Position numbers and translations under genes: made by a program. The notes beneath the pieces were generated by a model, which was not told the origin of the DNA, did not search any database, and saw only the letters and a program-made list of their open reading frames with translations. Source: Salisapilia sapeloensis (taxonomy: Eukaryota; Oomycota; Peronosporomycetes; Peronosporales; Salisapiliaceae). From it: DNA of 20,189 bases. The stretch lies in the NCBI GenBank assembly GCA_023334545.1, contig JAADVB010000301.1, positions 1 to 20,189 on the forward strand, written 5' to 3'. Within the stretch, counting starts at the first letter, position 1, and every line of letters starts with the position of its first letter. Of the stretch, positions 1 through 10,620 are shown piece after piece.

Positions 1-72
1 GAGTCACATGCTTTGGACTTGCTACCTCGGCAAAGCAAACTCGGATGATGTGCTGCATTAGTCTTGTGACTC
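1..72. other. 72-bp segment closed by an 8-bp inverted repeat
   Basis: Bases 1-8 (GAGTCACA) are the exact reverse complement of bases 65-72 (TGTGACTC). Inside, GCTTTG at 10-15 can pair with CAAAGC at 31-36. The size and closing stem resemble a tRNA, but there is no TTCRANY T-loop or paired T-arm, so I do not call a tRNA. It lies just downstream of the kinase stop codon on the minus strand, so it could be a 3' UTR fold, part of a structured RNA cut by the window edge, or chance. No gene is supported in bases 1-128. Confidence 0.2.
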
Positions 73-128
73 CTACTTGAAGCAGCATCCTCTAAGTTTC
101 TACACACACTGCAATCATCTTCCACAGA

Positions 129-1685
129 CTATTTGTGCCTGCCCTTAGATAAAGTTGTTAATGGTGTGGCAGCTCTGCACTCTTTCGTTGGATCCATGAA
201 GTTGCTGTCAGAGTTCTCTTTTTGTTTAACGTCTGGAGAAACAACGGGGGTGAAATATGCGAAAGGATATCGTTTTGCCAACGCTGCAAAAGGCGGTGGA
301 TCAATTTCGCAAGTAGAAGGCTTTGACTTATCAGGACCTGATAAAGTATGAAGACAGTCAGTCGTGCTGAAATGCTCACACTCGTTGAAGACTTTCTTGC
401 CGTCATGTTTGTCCTTGGGGTTTTGTAGCGTCTCTTGTGGTGCCACGGGTACTATCCCTTCACCTACTGTGTCCTCTTCTCGGACAGAATTGCTCCTACT
501 AGAGCTCAGTTTACTTGACGAGAGACTCGGTTGAGCATCTAAAGAAGATTTTACGTTTCCATCAACGACAAGTGGTAACTTGCCCAGTGGCTCAGTCGTA
601 GAAACCTGGAGGTTTCGATGAACGATCTTGCGTCGAACACCAGCAAGTCGAGAGGCCATTTTGATCTTCAAACTCGCCATGAGAATGAAATTATTCACAG
701 GTGTAAATGCTTCGTCGATATCCTTTTTCGTGACGACAACGTGTTCAGGTGCTTCGAGATAGATGGAGTCAATGCATGATTTGATCCATGAATGAGACTT
801 GATGTCTTCTATCGTCGCTCTTTTCTCTGGATCCTTTTCCAGCATCTTCTTTAACAGATCTAAGCTCTCTTCGTCCAGACCTTGATCAAATGAAGTTTCG
901 ATCGGATCTTCCCGAATGGAAGTCATGACTTCTGTCACGCTCTGATTCATTTGGCCGAAAGGAAGTTTCCCATTGTGAAGCAAAGCATACATGGTAACAC
1001 CAACTGCCCATATGTCCACTTTAAATGGATCAAATTCTTCTCCACTTGTGCATTCCGGTGCCTGGAAATGATAGGTGCCTTCTGTGCTCCGAATCCGCTT
1101 GCTAGGATTGTCGTCCAGCATATCTGCGACACCAAAGTCGGCTAGCTTACACGTTCCTTCCAGTGTTTGCAAAATGTTTTCTGGTTTGATGTCTCGATGG
1201 CAGATCTGGTTACTGTGTAGATACTCTAATCCGACGATCACATCTCGGATGCACATCTGGGCATGCGACCGCGACGTTTTCGTTATGAATTCATAGCAAA
1301 AATCCCGATTATTCCATTGCATGATCTGACCACCTTGTATAAGGTCTAGCACAAGGTACATCCTGTCGTTATTCGGGTTGTCAATGACTTCATGAAGCTT
1401 GATAAGATTGACATGATGAAGTTTCTTCATAATCGCCACCTCCTTTTGTACCTTTTGAAAAGCATTGCAAAGGACCATCTTGCCATTCACGCGCTTAAAC
1501 TCTCTCTTTCGTTTCAAAAAGGACTTGTTAAGCACCTTTAAAGCGTACTGATGTCCGTGCTCGTCTGAACATTGATAGACTTTCGAAAAGGTACCTTCAC
1601 CCAGAAACCCACCAACGACATAGTTATTGACTTGTCTCGGCATCCCATCGTCTGGTTCATCCGATAAAGATGCCTCGGTACTCAT
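129..1685 (-). CDS. CaMKK/SNF1-activating-type serine/threonine protein kinase
   Basis: This is a single-exon gene of 518 residues with a complete kinase domain at about residues 20-300. Visible landmarks are the glycine loop GEGTFSKV (29-36), the ATP-binding lysine of YALK (K50), HRDIKPEN (163-170), DFG (183-185) and APE (209-211). The activation loop runs STEGTYHFQAPE. The long insert after the lysine (about 51-78), the NPNNDRMYLV strand and the post-domain segment VVVTKKDIDEAF resemble CaM-kinase kinases, which phosphorylate the activation loop of AMPK/SNF1-type kinases. A substrate here is inference. A basic stretch around residues 340-355 follows the domain, then a serine-rich, probably disordered tail. 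No classical calmodulin-binding site is obvious. The start at 1685 is the first ATG of the frame. The gene is divergent from the RasGEF gene across a 670-bp spacer. Confidence 0.9.
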   Translation of the reverse strand: MSTEASLSDEPDDGMPRQVNNYVVGGFLGEGTFSKVYQCSDEHGHQYALKVLNKSFLKRKREFKRVNGKMVLCNAFQKVQKEVAIMKKLHHVNLIKLHEVIDNPNNDRMYLVLDLIQGGQIMQWNNRDFCYEFITKTSRSHAQMCIRDVIVGLEYLHSNQICHRDIKPENILQTLEGTCKLADFGVADMLDDNPSKRIRSTEGTYHFQAPECTSGEEFDPFKVDIWAVGVTMYALLHNGKLPFGQMNQSVTEVMTSIREDPIETSFDQGLDEESLDLLKKMLEKDPEKRATIEDIKSHSWIKSCIDSIYLEAPEHVVVTKKDIDEAFTPVNNFILMASLKIKMASRLAGVRRKIVHRNLQVSTTEPLGKLPLVVDGNVKSSLDAQPSLSSSKLSSSRSNSVREEDTVGEGIVPVAPQETLQNPKDKHDGKKVFNECEHFSTTDCLHTLSGPDKSKPSTCEIDPPPFAALAKRYPFAYFTPVVSPDVKQKENSDSNFMDPTKECRAATPLTTLSKGRHK

Positions 1686-2355
1686 GGTCTAGCTTCCCTT
1701 TCAACTGACAAAGAACGCGAATGGATCGATGCAAAATGCTCTCGTCTATTGTCGACTTCGTGATCTTATTCCGCCTTACCAAACCTTATTCATCTGTTCT
1801 CATCTAAATTCTACATGCTATGCGACAACCTTCTACCTACTGATGCCAGTCAATTGCACACGTAAAAACTGGTCTCGAAGAGCATGCTCGACGCCATTCG
1901 CACCTCTTGAGGATATACGTTCGTGCAACCTACCTCTTTGACTTGTCGTTTGTATACCGCTCGAAGACACCAAGTGCTGAACACGTCGTACCACCGCGAC
2001 GCTGCCAAGCCTTCTCCTTCCATCCGTCTACTATCCTTTGTGTGCACACTAGGAGCTATCACACCTTCAGCATACAAAGGTATCTACTTGCATTGCTAGC
2101 AACAACGAAGAACTGTACGAGTTTCGAAAAAGAAGCGAGTCCAGTAGCTTTCTAGCTCGAAACGCTTTCTCCCTCACGCACTTTTCACCTCACGCTTTCT
2201 TCATCTTTGCATCTAGGACGTAACTTCTTCTTACATTTGCAAAGCACTTGTACCTCGTCTACGAGTAATATCATACCTTATATCGCGTCGATCGTCATAG
2301 CGATCAAACAACTCGATTGAAAAACTTGGAAAAAAGAGGCCAGCTTAAAGACGGC
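1686..2355. promoter_or_regulatory. 670-bp divergent spacer between kinase and RasGEF gene
   Basis: No credible coding region is seen; the short open frames here have no recognisable content. The right half (about 2160-2210) is pyrimidine-rich and carries small direct repeats: ACGCTTTCT at 2162-2170 and 2192-2200, and CCTCACGC at 2172-2179 and 2188-2195. It presumably holds both promoters and 5' UTRs. I found no clear initiator element for either gene. Confidence 0.5.
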
Positions 2356-5300
2356 ATGCACGAGCAGGAAAATGACAGGCGTGAAGGCTCAAGCCAGCGC
2401 AGTTATACGACGTCATCTGCAGCATCATCTGCACCAACGATGAGCGACTCGAACATGTCTCCGTCCTTTCGAGCCTTCCTTGTCGATGACATGCCTTCCC
2501 AACGCAAGTCTCGAAATCCATCGCAGGATGCCATGACGAACTTTGCAAACTACAGCTTTGGACAGATACCGACTGCAATGCCTCCGGACGTCCAGTCCAG
2601 TCGCATGGCACGATCCAGGACCATCAGTCGAGACGACGAAATTCCTGTGCTACAAGCAGGTCGAGGGACATTCGGATCCGAGACAGATTCCGATGAAGGC
2701 GAGAATCCGATGCTCCTTCGAAATATATCTGGTGATCGACGACCACATCCGCGCATGCGTGGCGACAGTGCTCAAGCGAATTTAGATAACGACTTGCATC
2801 GTATCTCGCCGTCGCTCATCATGGGCGACGCTGCAGGTGATTTAGAAAACATTGCTCTTTTGCAAACACCAGAAGACGCTCGAGCGAACGCATTTAAAAT
2901 CGATAAAAAGAAATCGACAGTCTCGATGAAAAGCAGTCGCCTCGGTACGTCGGCCGACGGACCGTCCACTTCTGCCCATCTTTTACACCGGATGAAGTCT
3001 AGCGGACGGCAGATGTTTGGGTCGGACGTAGGCTCCTCAACGATCCCTCCGATCATTGCGAACGGTCCATCCGTCTCTCGATCTCGTAATTCTACTATCG
3101 ACTCATCCATCCTCAGTACTACACAAGACGAATCGAGTTATGGACAAAAGAGCATGATATCGAGTCACTCTGACGCTCAGATCGATCGAAAGCTGATTCA
3201 GTGTGGCTGGTTGAACAAACAATCGGACGTTTGGAAAGCTTGGAAACGACGTTTCTTCGTCTTAATCAAACGTACGAATGCTCAGACAGGAGAGTACACT
3301 GCTTCGTTACAGTACTACAAAGGTAGTAACTATGAAAAGCTACGTGGTGAGATTAACTTAAAAGACGGACCGTTGCGTGTACGTTTCGTCGATGCGTCGA
3401 TTACAAAGAAACCTTATTGCTTTGAAATTGCACGCGGTGATATCTCATTCGTATGTCAAGGCAAGAGCGATGAAGACGTTAGTGCGTGGGTTTTACATCT
3501 ACAGACACTCGCAGGTAACCGTACGAATGACGTCGTACCATCCACTACAGCATCCATCCGTACGTCCGTCATGCGCATGTCGACTTTATCCTCCGGTATG
3601 GACGATCGAAACATTCGTATCGTTGCTGAATTACGTCGTATCTTACATACGCCCAAGATGCCAGAAGCGACACAAGTGCGTGACTTTATTAAATCCTTTG
3701 ATGCACGTGCTATCGATGCCATGCGTTCTTTCCATGACTTTCAACAGTCTCTCACGCATGAAGTCATGAATGCACATGGCGATCGTATATTACATCTCCT
3801 CGAAGCATCCGGCACTTCTGTTCTTGATGATCCGCCGTCGCTTGAAACCGTTCGTATGACGATAGCGAGGCACATTGAAGAGCTCCTTTATCTCCCTCTC
3901 CAAGAGCAGATCGAGAATCAACTACGACGAACGTATCAGGAAGATGAAGCAGCGATTAGTCGCAAGGTACGATGGCTGCAAGGGAAAGATCAGACGTACT
4001 TTAACATCCCGTTGGAACATATCTCGAATAAAGAATGGCGTCGTCCTTCAAAGACACTAGCTCAAGTCACACGCGTGACACTCCCGTCGGCCAAGTACGA
4101 CGTCCTCGTCACAGCATTGCAGTCCATCCAATCGACGTACGCCGAAGAGCATGCACAACAAGAAGAACCGGTGCAACCGCTTACGACAGAAGAGATGCAG
4201 CCAATCTTTACCTACGTCCTATCGAACAGCGCGTTAGAGAATCTCTTGTCCCTTCGTGTGATACTAGCTGAGCTCAACGGCTCCTACGCGGCAGACGCAG
4301 CGCTTGATGACGGCACGGCGCTCAAGCTCTTCACAGGTGCCGTCGAGTACATCAGCAGTGTCACGATCCCTGCGGTCCTCGAAGACATCTTCAAAGACCA
4401 GACGACAGTCACGATCGATGGCAGCTGGAGGAAACTCATGGACTTTGAGCCAGAGTCGACGTATCGCTACGGTGCTGTCATCGATACGATCTCGGCGCAT
4501 GGATTGACGGCTGTAGGTAGTAATATAGCACGTGGCCATGTCCTTGTGACTGTAAACGGCCTGAACGTTGTCCTTTGGCCTTTCAACGCCATCCAAGCAC
4601 TTCTCCAAGCCTCTTGTCCTCCCCATCGTCTCGCTTTCATTCGCAACGTCACGTACTTTCGTATCCTATCGATGAACAAGTCGCTCTGGAACGTCGCACT
4701 CATGCACGCTTGTCAACGTGGTGACTTGGGTAGCGTCCAAATGCTTCTCGCGAACGGAGCGGACGTGAACTACGTTGCGCACGAGTGTTATGGCAATACA
4801 CCTCTCCACGTCGCCGTGAGTGCGAAGCACTATCGTGTCGTATCTTTCCTCTTACAACATGGAGCTATGGTCCGGACACTTGGCGAGCACGATCGTAACG
4901 TCCTTCATTTCCTCGGCTCACAATGTACCTTGCCGACGCAGATGGCAACGTCTCCATCTGACCTTGCAGCAGGACAAATCGCGCAGTTGTTAGATGCAGA
5001 CAAGCAAGGCTTATCGACTGTCGAGCGTGTCGTCATGATCATACGAAAGCTCCTTGCGTACAATACGCCGACACAGACGGTGGATGTGTATGGCTACACG
5101 CCGTTGATGCTCGTAGCTGCGAAAGGGTACATTGATGCTGTGGACATGATCGTCGAGTCGACGGAAGGACAGATCGATCTGGATGCACGTAGTTGGCAAA
5201 GAGGCATGAGCGCCTTGACATTAGCTGCTCAAGGCGGTCATGTCGAAGTCGTCGAAGCGCTGCTGGATTACGGTGCGGACGTCGATAACGCGACGTTATA

Positions 5301-7433
5301 TGGCGAGACAGCGATTCACTTTGCTGCTGCACTTGCGTCGGAAGAGCTCGTGAAGCTCTTGATTGATCACGGGTGTGAGATTGATGCCAAGACAAGAGAA
5401 GGAGTAACGCCATTGATGGTGGCTGCTGGGAAAGGGCTGGACATTGGCAAGACAGATGAGGATACTGCTTCCTCCCGTCTAGATGATACGCGTTTGATGC
5501 GGACGATCGACATATTGCTCCAGTCTGGAGTCGATCAAGACCTTGTATGCAAGCAGTACAGATGTGCACTGCACTATGCGTCCATGTACGGAGGTGCGAA
5601 TGTCTTTGATCATCTCCGGACGTACTATAACAACGGATCGGAAGAGCACATGCGGGATCTACATGGCAAATCAGCTGCTTCAGTGGAAGAGCCGCTGACG
5701 TCATGTGAGCAGCAGGCAGAACAGGCAGAAGATAGTGACGATGATGATGAAGATGATGAACGAGAGGAAAGACCATCGGATATTGCTGTGCTGCTAAGTG
5801 CGCCGCAAGACCCAGAGAGCGGCGTGACTTTGTCAGAGGAATTGGCGACGGAGAAACATGAAGGAGACATCGAGGTGATTGCCGGTACGTTTTCTGCCAT
5901 TGCCGATACGCTCATGCGATACGAACGCTATCGTGTTGAAGATGTCGATGCACTCGTGTGGTACTGTCAGTACGCTCAATGCTATCAAGACATGCTCGTC
6001 TTCCTCCAGTCTTTACTCACTCGTCACGCTGACACAACGAGACTCATTTACATTCGTCGAATGGTACTCGATGTCGTTGATAAACTCGTCGAAACGATTC
6101 AGCATCAAGTCGTAAGTGACCCGGACGTTGTAGCATCAATTGGATCCTTCTCTCGCGAACTATTTCCATTCGTGATTAAGGATGATCCTCAATGTGCCCA
6201 ATGGCTCAGTTCGTCATTACTTCCTCATTTTCTAGAAGCCTGTCGTTCCGATGTGATGCGTGACTTTCAAGTGCTTTCGTTCTGTGATGATCAGTATAGC
6301 ATGTTAATCGACTACTTGTCATATGCGCGACAGAAAGATCCGAACATGTCGTTCGTTAGTGACGAAACCTTTGCCTCTGGATCCCGACAGACGAGATTAA
6401 GGCGGCAACGATCGTTGGCTCGGAATAATAGTGTCGCGCAGAATGGAGCGTCGAAGCGTAGTGAGTCGAGCACGAAATTCGATCGGAATGGTCGAGCGGT
6501 GTTCTTGAGCATTGATCCGAACGTCCTTGCGCATCAAATTACGTTGCTACAACACTTTTTGTTCAGCAAATTAAAGGCGTCGGAGGTGCTCGTGATGAAG
6601 AAGAGTGCGACGGGTACGCCTGCGTACGACCGACTGCGAATGCTGCATAATCGCATCTCGATGTGGGTCGTCGGTCAGATCCTCCTAGGCGACGATCCAG
6701 ATCAGCGAGCGGAAACACTTGCTCACTTTATCAAGGTGACTTACTGACACATTCTTCTGCTTTGACGTTGTTTCATCCATATTTCCTTGTAGATTGCTGG
6801 TGCGTTGCTATCTCCTCTACAGAATTTAGACGGGTTCATGGCTGTCATGAACGCCACGAATGATTCGTCGATCTTTCGACTGAAGAAGACGTGGAATCGA
6901 TTGAGTGCACAGAGTCGAAACGAATGGCATGATCTGAAAAAGTATACCGAGAACGGCGCGAGGTACTGTTTCCTCATTCTACGGGACGTCGCATAGAACT
7001 AAAGGCTTATTGTATGATGCTATAGACCACTGAACAAACTGACCAAGGAAGGATCACCGCCGCTTATTCCGTACATGGGTCTCGTGCTGCAGAATATGGT
7101 TGCTGTCCATGAATTCCCAGATCGTGTCCAAGGAAACTTGATCAACTTTAAAAAAGTAAGACCGACAGGTTTCTAGACGAAGAGCCTGCTTACTTAAGAT
7201 ACATGCTAGATCCGATTCATTGGCGAGTTAGTCCGAAGGCTCATGCGCTTCCAAAAAGTGCCGTATCTACTCCCACTGGACAAGCGTATTATGGTAATTT
7301 TGCATCCCTTAATCATCTACCTGCATATACTCATACGCTACTATAGGACGTCATTTGTGCACCATTGAATCTCCCTTCTCCAGAGGCTTGCTTTGCACGA
7401 TCATTGCATCTAGAACCTCGACCAAATGCATGA
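2356..7433 (+). CDS. PH-VPS9-PDZ-like-ankyrin-RasGEF multidomain protein
   Basis: Five exons join in phase: 2356-6735, 6793-6962, 7026-7155, 7210-7293 and 7347-7433. The introns are 57, 63, 54 and 53 nt, and the protein has 1616 residues. Order: serine-rich disordered N-terminus (1-275); PH domain (about 279-387, opening CGWLNKQSDVWKAWKRRFFVL); VPS9-type Rab5-GEF region (about 459-670, with PIFTYVLSNSALENLLSLRV); PDZ-like fold (about 676-765, with ARGHVLVTVNGLNVV); about seven ankyrin repeats (777-1095, e.g. YGNTPLHVAV and GMSALTLAAQGGHVEVVEAL); acidic run (about 1126-1141); possible REM region (about 1176-1320); CDC25-type RasGEF (about 1386 to the end). The RasGEF signature is clear: SSIFRLKKTW, PPLIPYMG, LINFKK and FQKVPYLLP, the last ones split over exons 2-4. 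PH suggests membrane phosphoinositide binding; a Ras-to-Rab5 link is inference. I start at the ATG at 2356, because the frame upstream offers only TTG. It converges on the topoisomerase gene with 161 bp between stops. Confidence 0.85.
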
Positions 7434-7594
7434 GACTTGCAACTAGTGTCATCTGTACACGATGCTCGAATGCACGAGCAAAGATAAAGATCGGAGCAGC
7501 TCAAGTAGTTGTAGAACGTGATACTTTTGCTTAGCTCCAGAGAACGTAATTCTATTCATGACGAAAGAGAAAAGCTTTGTCCATTGCCGTTGTT

Positions 7595-10296
7595 TCAAAA
7601 ATCTTCTGGAGCTAATAAACCTCCCTTCTTCCCACGTCCTCGACCTCGGCCTCGTCCTCGACCTCTTCCACGTCCATGACCACGCTTCGTCAGCTCAATG
7701 TGCTTCATCCGACCACGCTTGAGCTCCGTCAAGTTGTTTAGAAAGTCATCACACAGTAGACATCCTTCGTACGTCGTGGTTCCATCTTTCAACGGTGACT
7801 TGTCCTTGTGGAACTCTACCTTTAGAGGCGTCGACCCACATGTATCACAGCTTTCATCAGACAGAGGCGTGATGTTGTGCAATGGTGTCGTGGACGTTTG
7901 AAACTTGACTAGTAGATTGCATGTGTTACATGCCAATTTCCAGTTCGGTTTACTCGTAACGTCCAGGACCATCGTGCCTTGACATACTTTCGTCTCTTCC
8001 TTCCCATCGTCTTCTCCAGGACAAGGAATGACCCCATTCTTGGTTAGTGAGTGCTTACACGTTGGATGGAGACACTGGTCACATCCCATCTTTCCATCGA
8101 CATTCTCAAACGGAGGATAGTTATAGCAGTAGGGACATAATGGATACGACTTGCCCATCGCCTTGGCCGAGTTACCAAGTGAAAACAAGACGAGTTCGAA
8201 CTGATCTAATGGACACTTGAGCTCCTTGTAGAGCTTGATCGTACCGTTCTGAGGTAACCCATACGTCTCGTTACAAGTAGGACAATGGAGACGTTGTGGC
8301 TTGAGCTTGACGTACTTCATGTACCGAAGACACTTGCCACACTTGGCAAGCGGTTTACCAGTCGCAGCAAGTGGAGAGAAAGTTGCCTCGAAGAGCGCAT
8401 CCATGAAGGCAATCTTGTCGGTAAAGTAACGAAACTTCTTTTCGAACAAACTAAGCGAATGCTTCAAGACATCCGTCTTAGATGCTTTCCCCTGCGCAAT
8501 CAATGTACATTGCTCTTCAATTGCAGCTCGAACACGAGGAAGCACGAGCTCCGGGTCCACTTGTTGATACCCATGCACGAGGACAATGCCTAATGCTGTC
8601 GGTACGAGCGTTCGACCGGATGACAGCTGGACGTAATTACGTTCACAAATGTTATTAATATGCGTCGGAATAGAAGCATCGGTACCAATGCCTCGTTTCT
8701 CCATGAGTCCAATCAACTCGGATTCGGTCAAGTACCCTGGAGGACTCGTCTTTCCAGCTCGAACGTTTAGTGATTTTAGCGGCAGTAACTCTCCTTCTGT
8801 AAAGCCAGGCAACGATGTATCGCTCAGCGTTTGAGACGTCAGTACTTCTGTAAACCCTTTCGACAGAACCTGATGACCGGAAACACTGAATCTTTCTCCA
8901 CCGCATCCGAACATCACTTTAGTCGCGAGTAGCTTTGCATCGGAAGAGACGGTAGCGATAAAGTAGCGAGCGATGAATTCATACAGACGATCCATATCGC
9001 CTGACAAGTCACCAGGCTGAGGTGTCCGCACTGGTGTAATAGGCGGATGGTCACCGACGTCTACACCTTTCTTCGGCCGGTTGAAACCTGCCTGCAATAG
9101 ACGTTGGACGTATGGACCCCAGTATGGGTTCGCCGTATGATGCGCAAGAGTAGACCGGATGTCGTAGCTCTCCGGATACGCCGTGCTCTCCGTTCGAGGG
9201 TACGAGATGAATCCCTGCAAGTAGAGCCTTTCGGCTATCTGCATCGTCGTAAAAGGACCCATGGCAAGAGACTTGGAAGCATGCTGCAGCAACGCTACAG
9301 TATTCAATGGCGTAGGACGAGTGCGACTTGTATTGGACTCTTTCACAGACAACACTTCGGCCATACCAGCCTCTGCGACGACACTATGGAAGGTATATGC
9401 AGCTTCTTGATCAAATAATCTAGAACGCTCCCACTCGGGACGTACGGTATGTCCATCTTTACTCAACTCTATATCCAGCGTCCAGAAAGATTCTGGCTGG
9501 AATTGCTGGATTTCGTCATGTCGATCGACACAGAAGCCAAGCGTTGGTGTCTGACAAGGACCGTAGGATACAAGCTTGGAGTCTAGATCGCCATAGCGGC
9601 CTTGGAAGTATCTAGTCTGGAAACGAGAGAATGCGACGCCGACCTTTAAATCTAATTCTTGCCGAGCATCCACTGACAAGGATTCCTATTTCAGAAATGA
9701 GACTTTTGCTAAAGAGTTTGTGATACATCGTTGTGTTACATTTTCATCGGGCTCGACCAGAGACTTGATAGCCTTTTTAATGTCACTCGGATTCACTGCA
9801 GAGAACTTGGCACGCTTGATGAGAGGCTCACCGTTGGCTTGTTTCTTCATCCGAGGCTTCACGCATTCTATCGTTTCGAAGCATATATTTTCACCTTCGC
9901 GATCACAATCCAGCCATAGGACTAGAGCATCGACATTCTTCCCTTCCGTCTGCAGTTGCCTGTATTCAGATTATCTTCGTATCGAATCGAATGGAAATGA
10001 TACATATATATCTACCTAAAGACGCCATTAGACTCCAATTTCTTCACCGTTCGAGCCGAGAAGAGATCTTGCGGATCCACGGTATCCCAATTCGAATATT
10101 CCGGTGGGAAATCGCAAGAATACATGTGACCGGTCACGGACGTCACTTTAAATGTACATGGCGAGCCCTGGAATTCACCTGGAAACTCATGAATAGGTGT
10201 CTTCCCACTGCGTGGCTTATAAGGTGACGTTGCCAGTGCCTTTGCAATTGCATCAGCAATGCTAGGCTTCTCAGCTACCATCAGCACGGTCTTCAT
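7595..10296 (-). CDS. TOP3B: DNA topoisomerase III beta (type IA)
   Basis: Three exons (10016-10296, 9740-9959, 7595-9685) with introns of 56 and 54 nt give 863 residues, close to the human enzyme's length as I recall it. The N-terminus MKTVLMVAEKPSIADAIAK and LWLDCDREGENICFE form the Toprim metal-binding domain. The catalytic tyrosine lies in GFISYPRTEST at about residue 329. The family segments DHPPITP and LMEKRGIGTDASIPTHINNI are intact. The C-terminal part has several Cys-rich zinc-ribbon-like modules (CGKC..CPTC, CPYC..CDQC, CNTC, CDTC..CLLC), then a tail of RG dipeptides. It passes one DNA strand through a transient break. Animal TOP3B also acts on RNA with TDRD3 through an RG-rich tail, so a similar role here is inference. 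Intron 1 interrupts the Toprim region. The exon frames read alone look like two broken genes, but splicing restores one enzyme. Confidence 0.95.
7631..7684 (-). repeat. RG-dipeptide coding repeat at the TOP3B C-terminus
   Basis: Eighteen codons encode RGHG followed by seven consecutive RG pairs, about residues 835-852 of the topoisomerase. Arginine and glycine codons vary (CGT, CGA, AGA with GGA, GGT, GGC, GGG), so the peptide is more regular than the DNA. This argues for selection on the peptide and against very recent DNA slippage. RG/RGG tails typically bind RNA and are targets of arginine methylation. Confidence 0.85.
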
Positions 10297-10620
10297 GACT
10301 AGATCACCTCCTGGTCCGATGTACGATTGACCTCACCACCAAAACTCATACTCTCATATCTAGCCACTTTATCTTGTAAAATACTAACAACAAACATTTA
10401 CCATATAAATAAACGCATTTGTAATTCAAGATATTGCAAATATAGCCGATTTAAACAAATTAACAAGAGTAGAAACGAAATGATGCAATAAAACGTATCC
10501 CAGGAAGGCTAGAAAACGAAATAATTGGATGCAAAAGCCTTGTTCCTGTTTATCTTCTATGGACGGCCTAGAGGCTCAACGCAGACGCAGCTACACTCTT
10601 CTGTTACCATATCATCCGTA
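10297..10620. other. 324-bp AT-rich spacer, TOP3B 5' side and EMC2 3' side
   Basis: Both neighbours are on the minus strand, so this stretch should hold the EMC2 3' UTR and the TOP3B promoter. It is visibly AT-rich (about 10370-10500). I see no open frame of note, RNA gene or clear initiator motif. Confidence 0.5.

Noticed and set aside
1-72. tRNA gene
   Set aside because: Length and closing stem fit, but there is no TTCRANY loop and no paired T-arm, so at most it is another structured RNA.
2317-2355. Upstream extension of the RasGEF gene
   Set aside because: The extension begins with TTG, not ATG, and a nuclear eukaryotic gene is far more likely to start at the ATG at 2356.
5039-5776. 245-codon open frame antisense to the ankyrin region
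   Set aside because: It is rich in H, S and R with no recognisable domain, and lies opposite well-supported ankyrin repeats; it is a shadow of their codon use.
7595-10296. Two separate or broken topoisomerase genes
   Set aside because: The two frame breaks coincide with GT-AG introns of 56 and 54 nt; removing them gives one complete enzyme of normal length.
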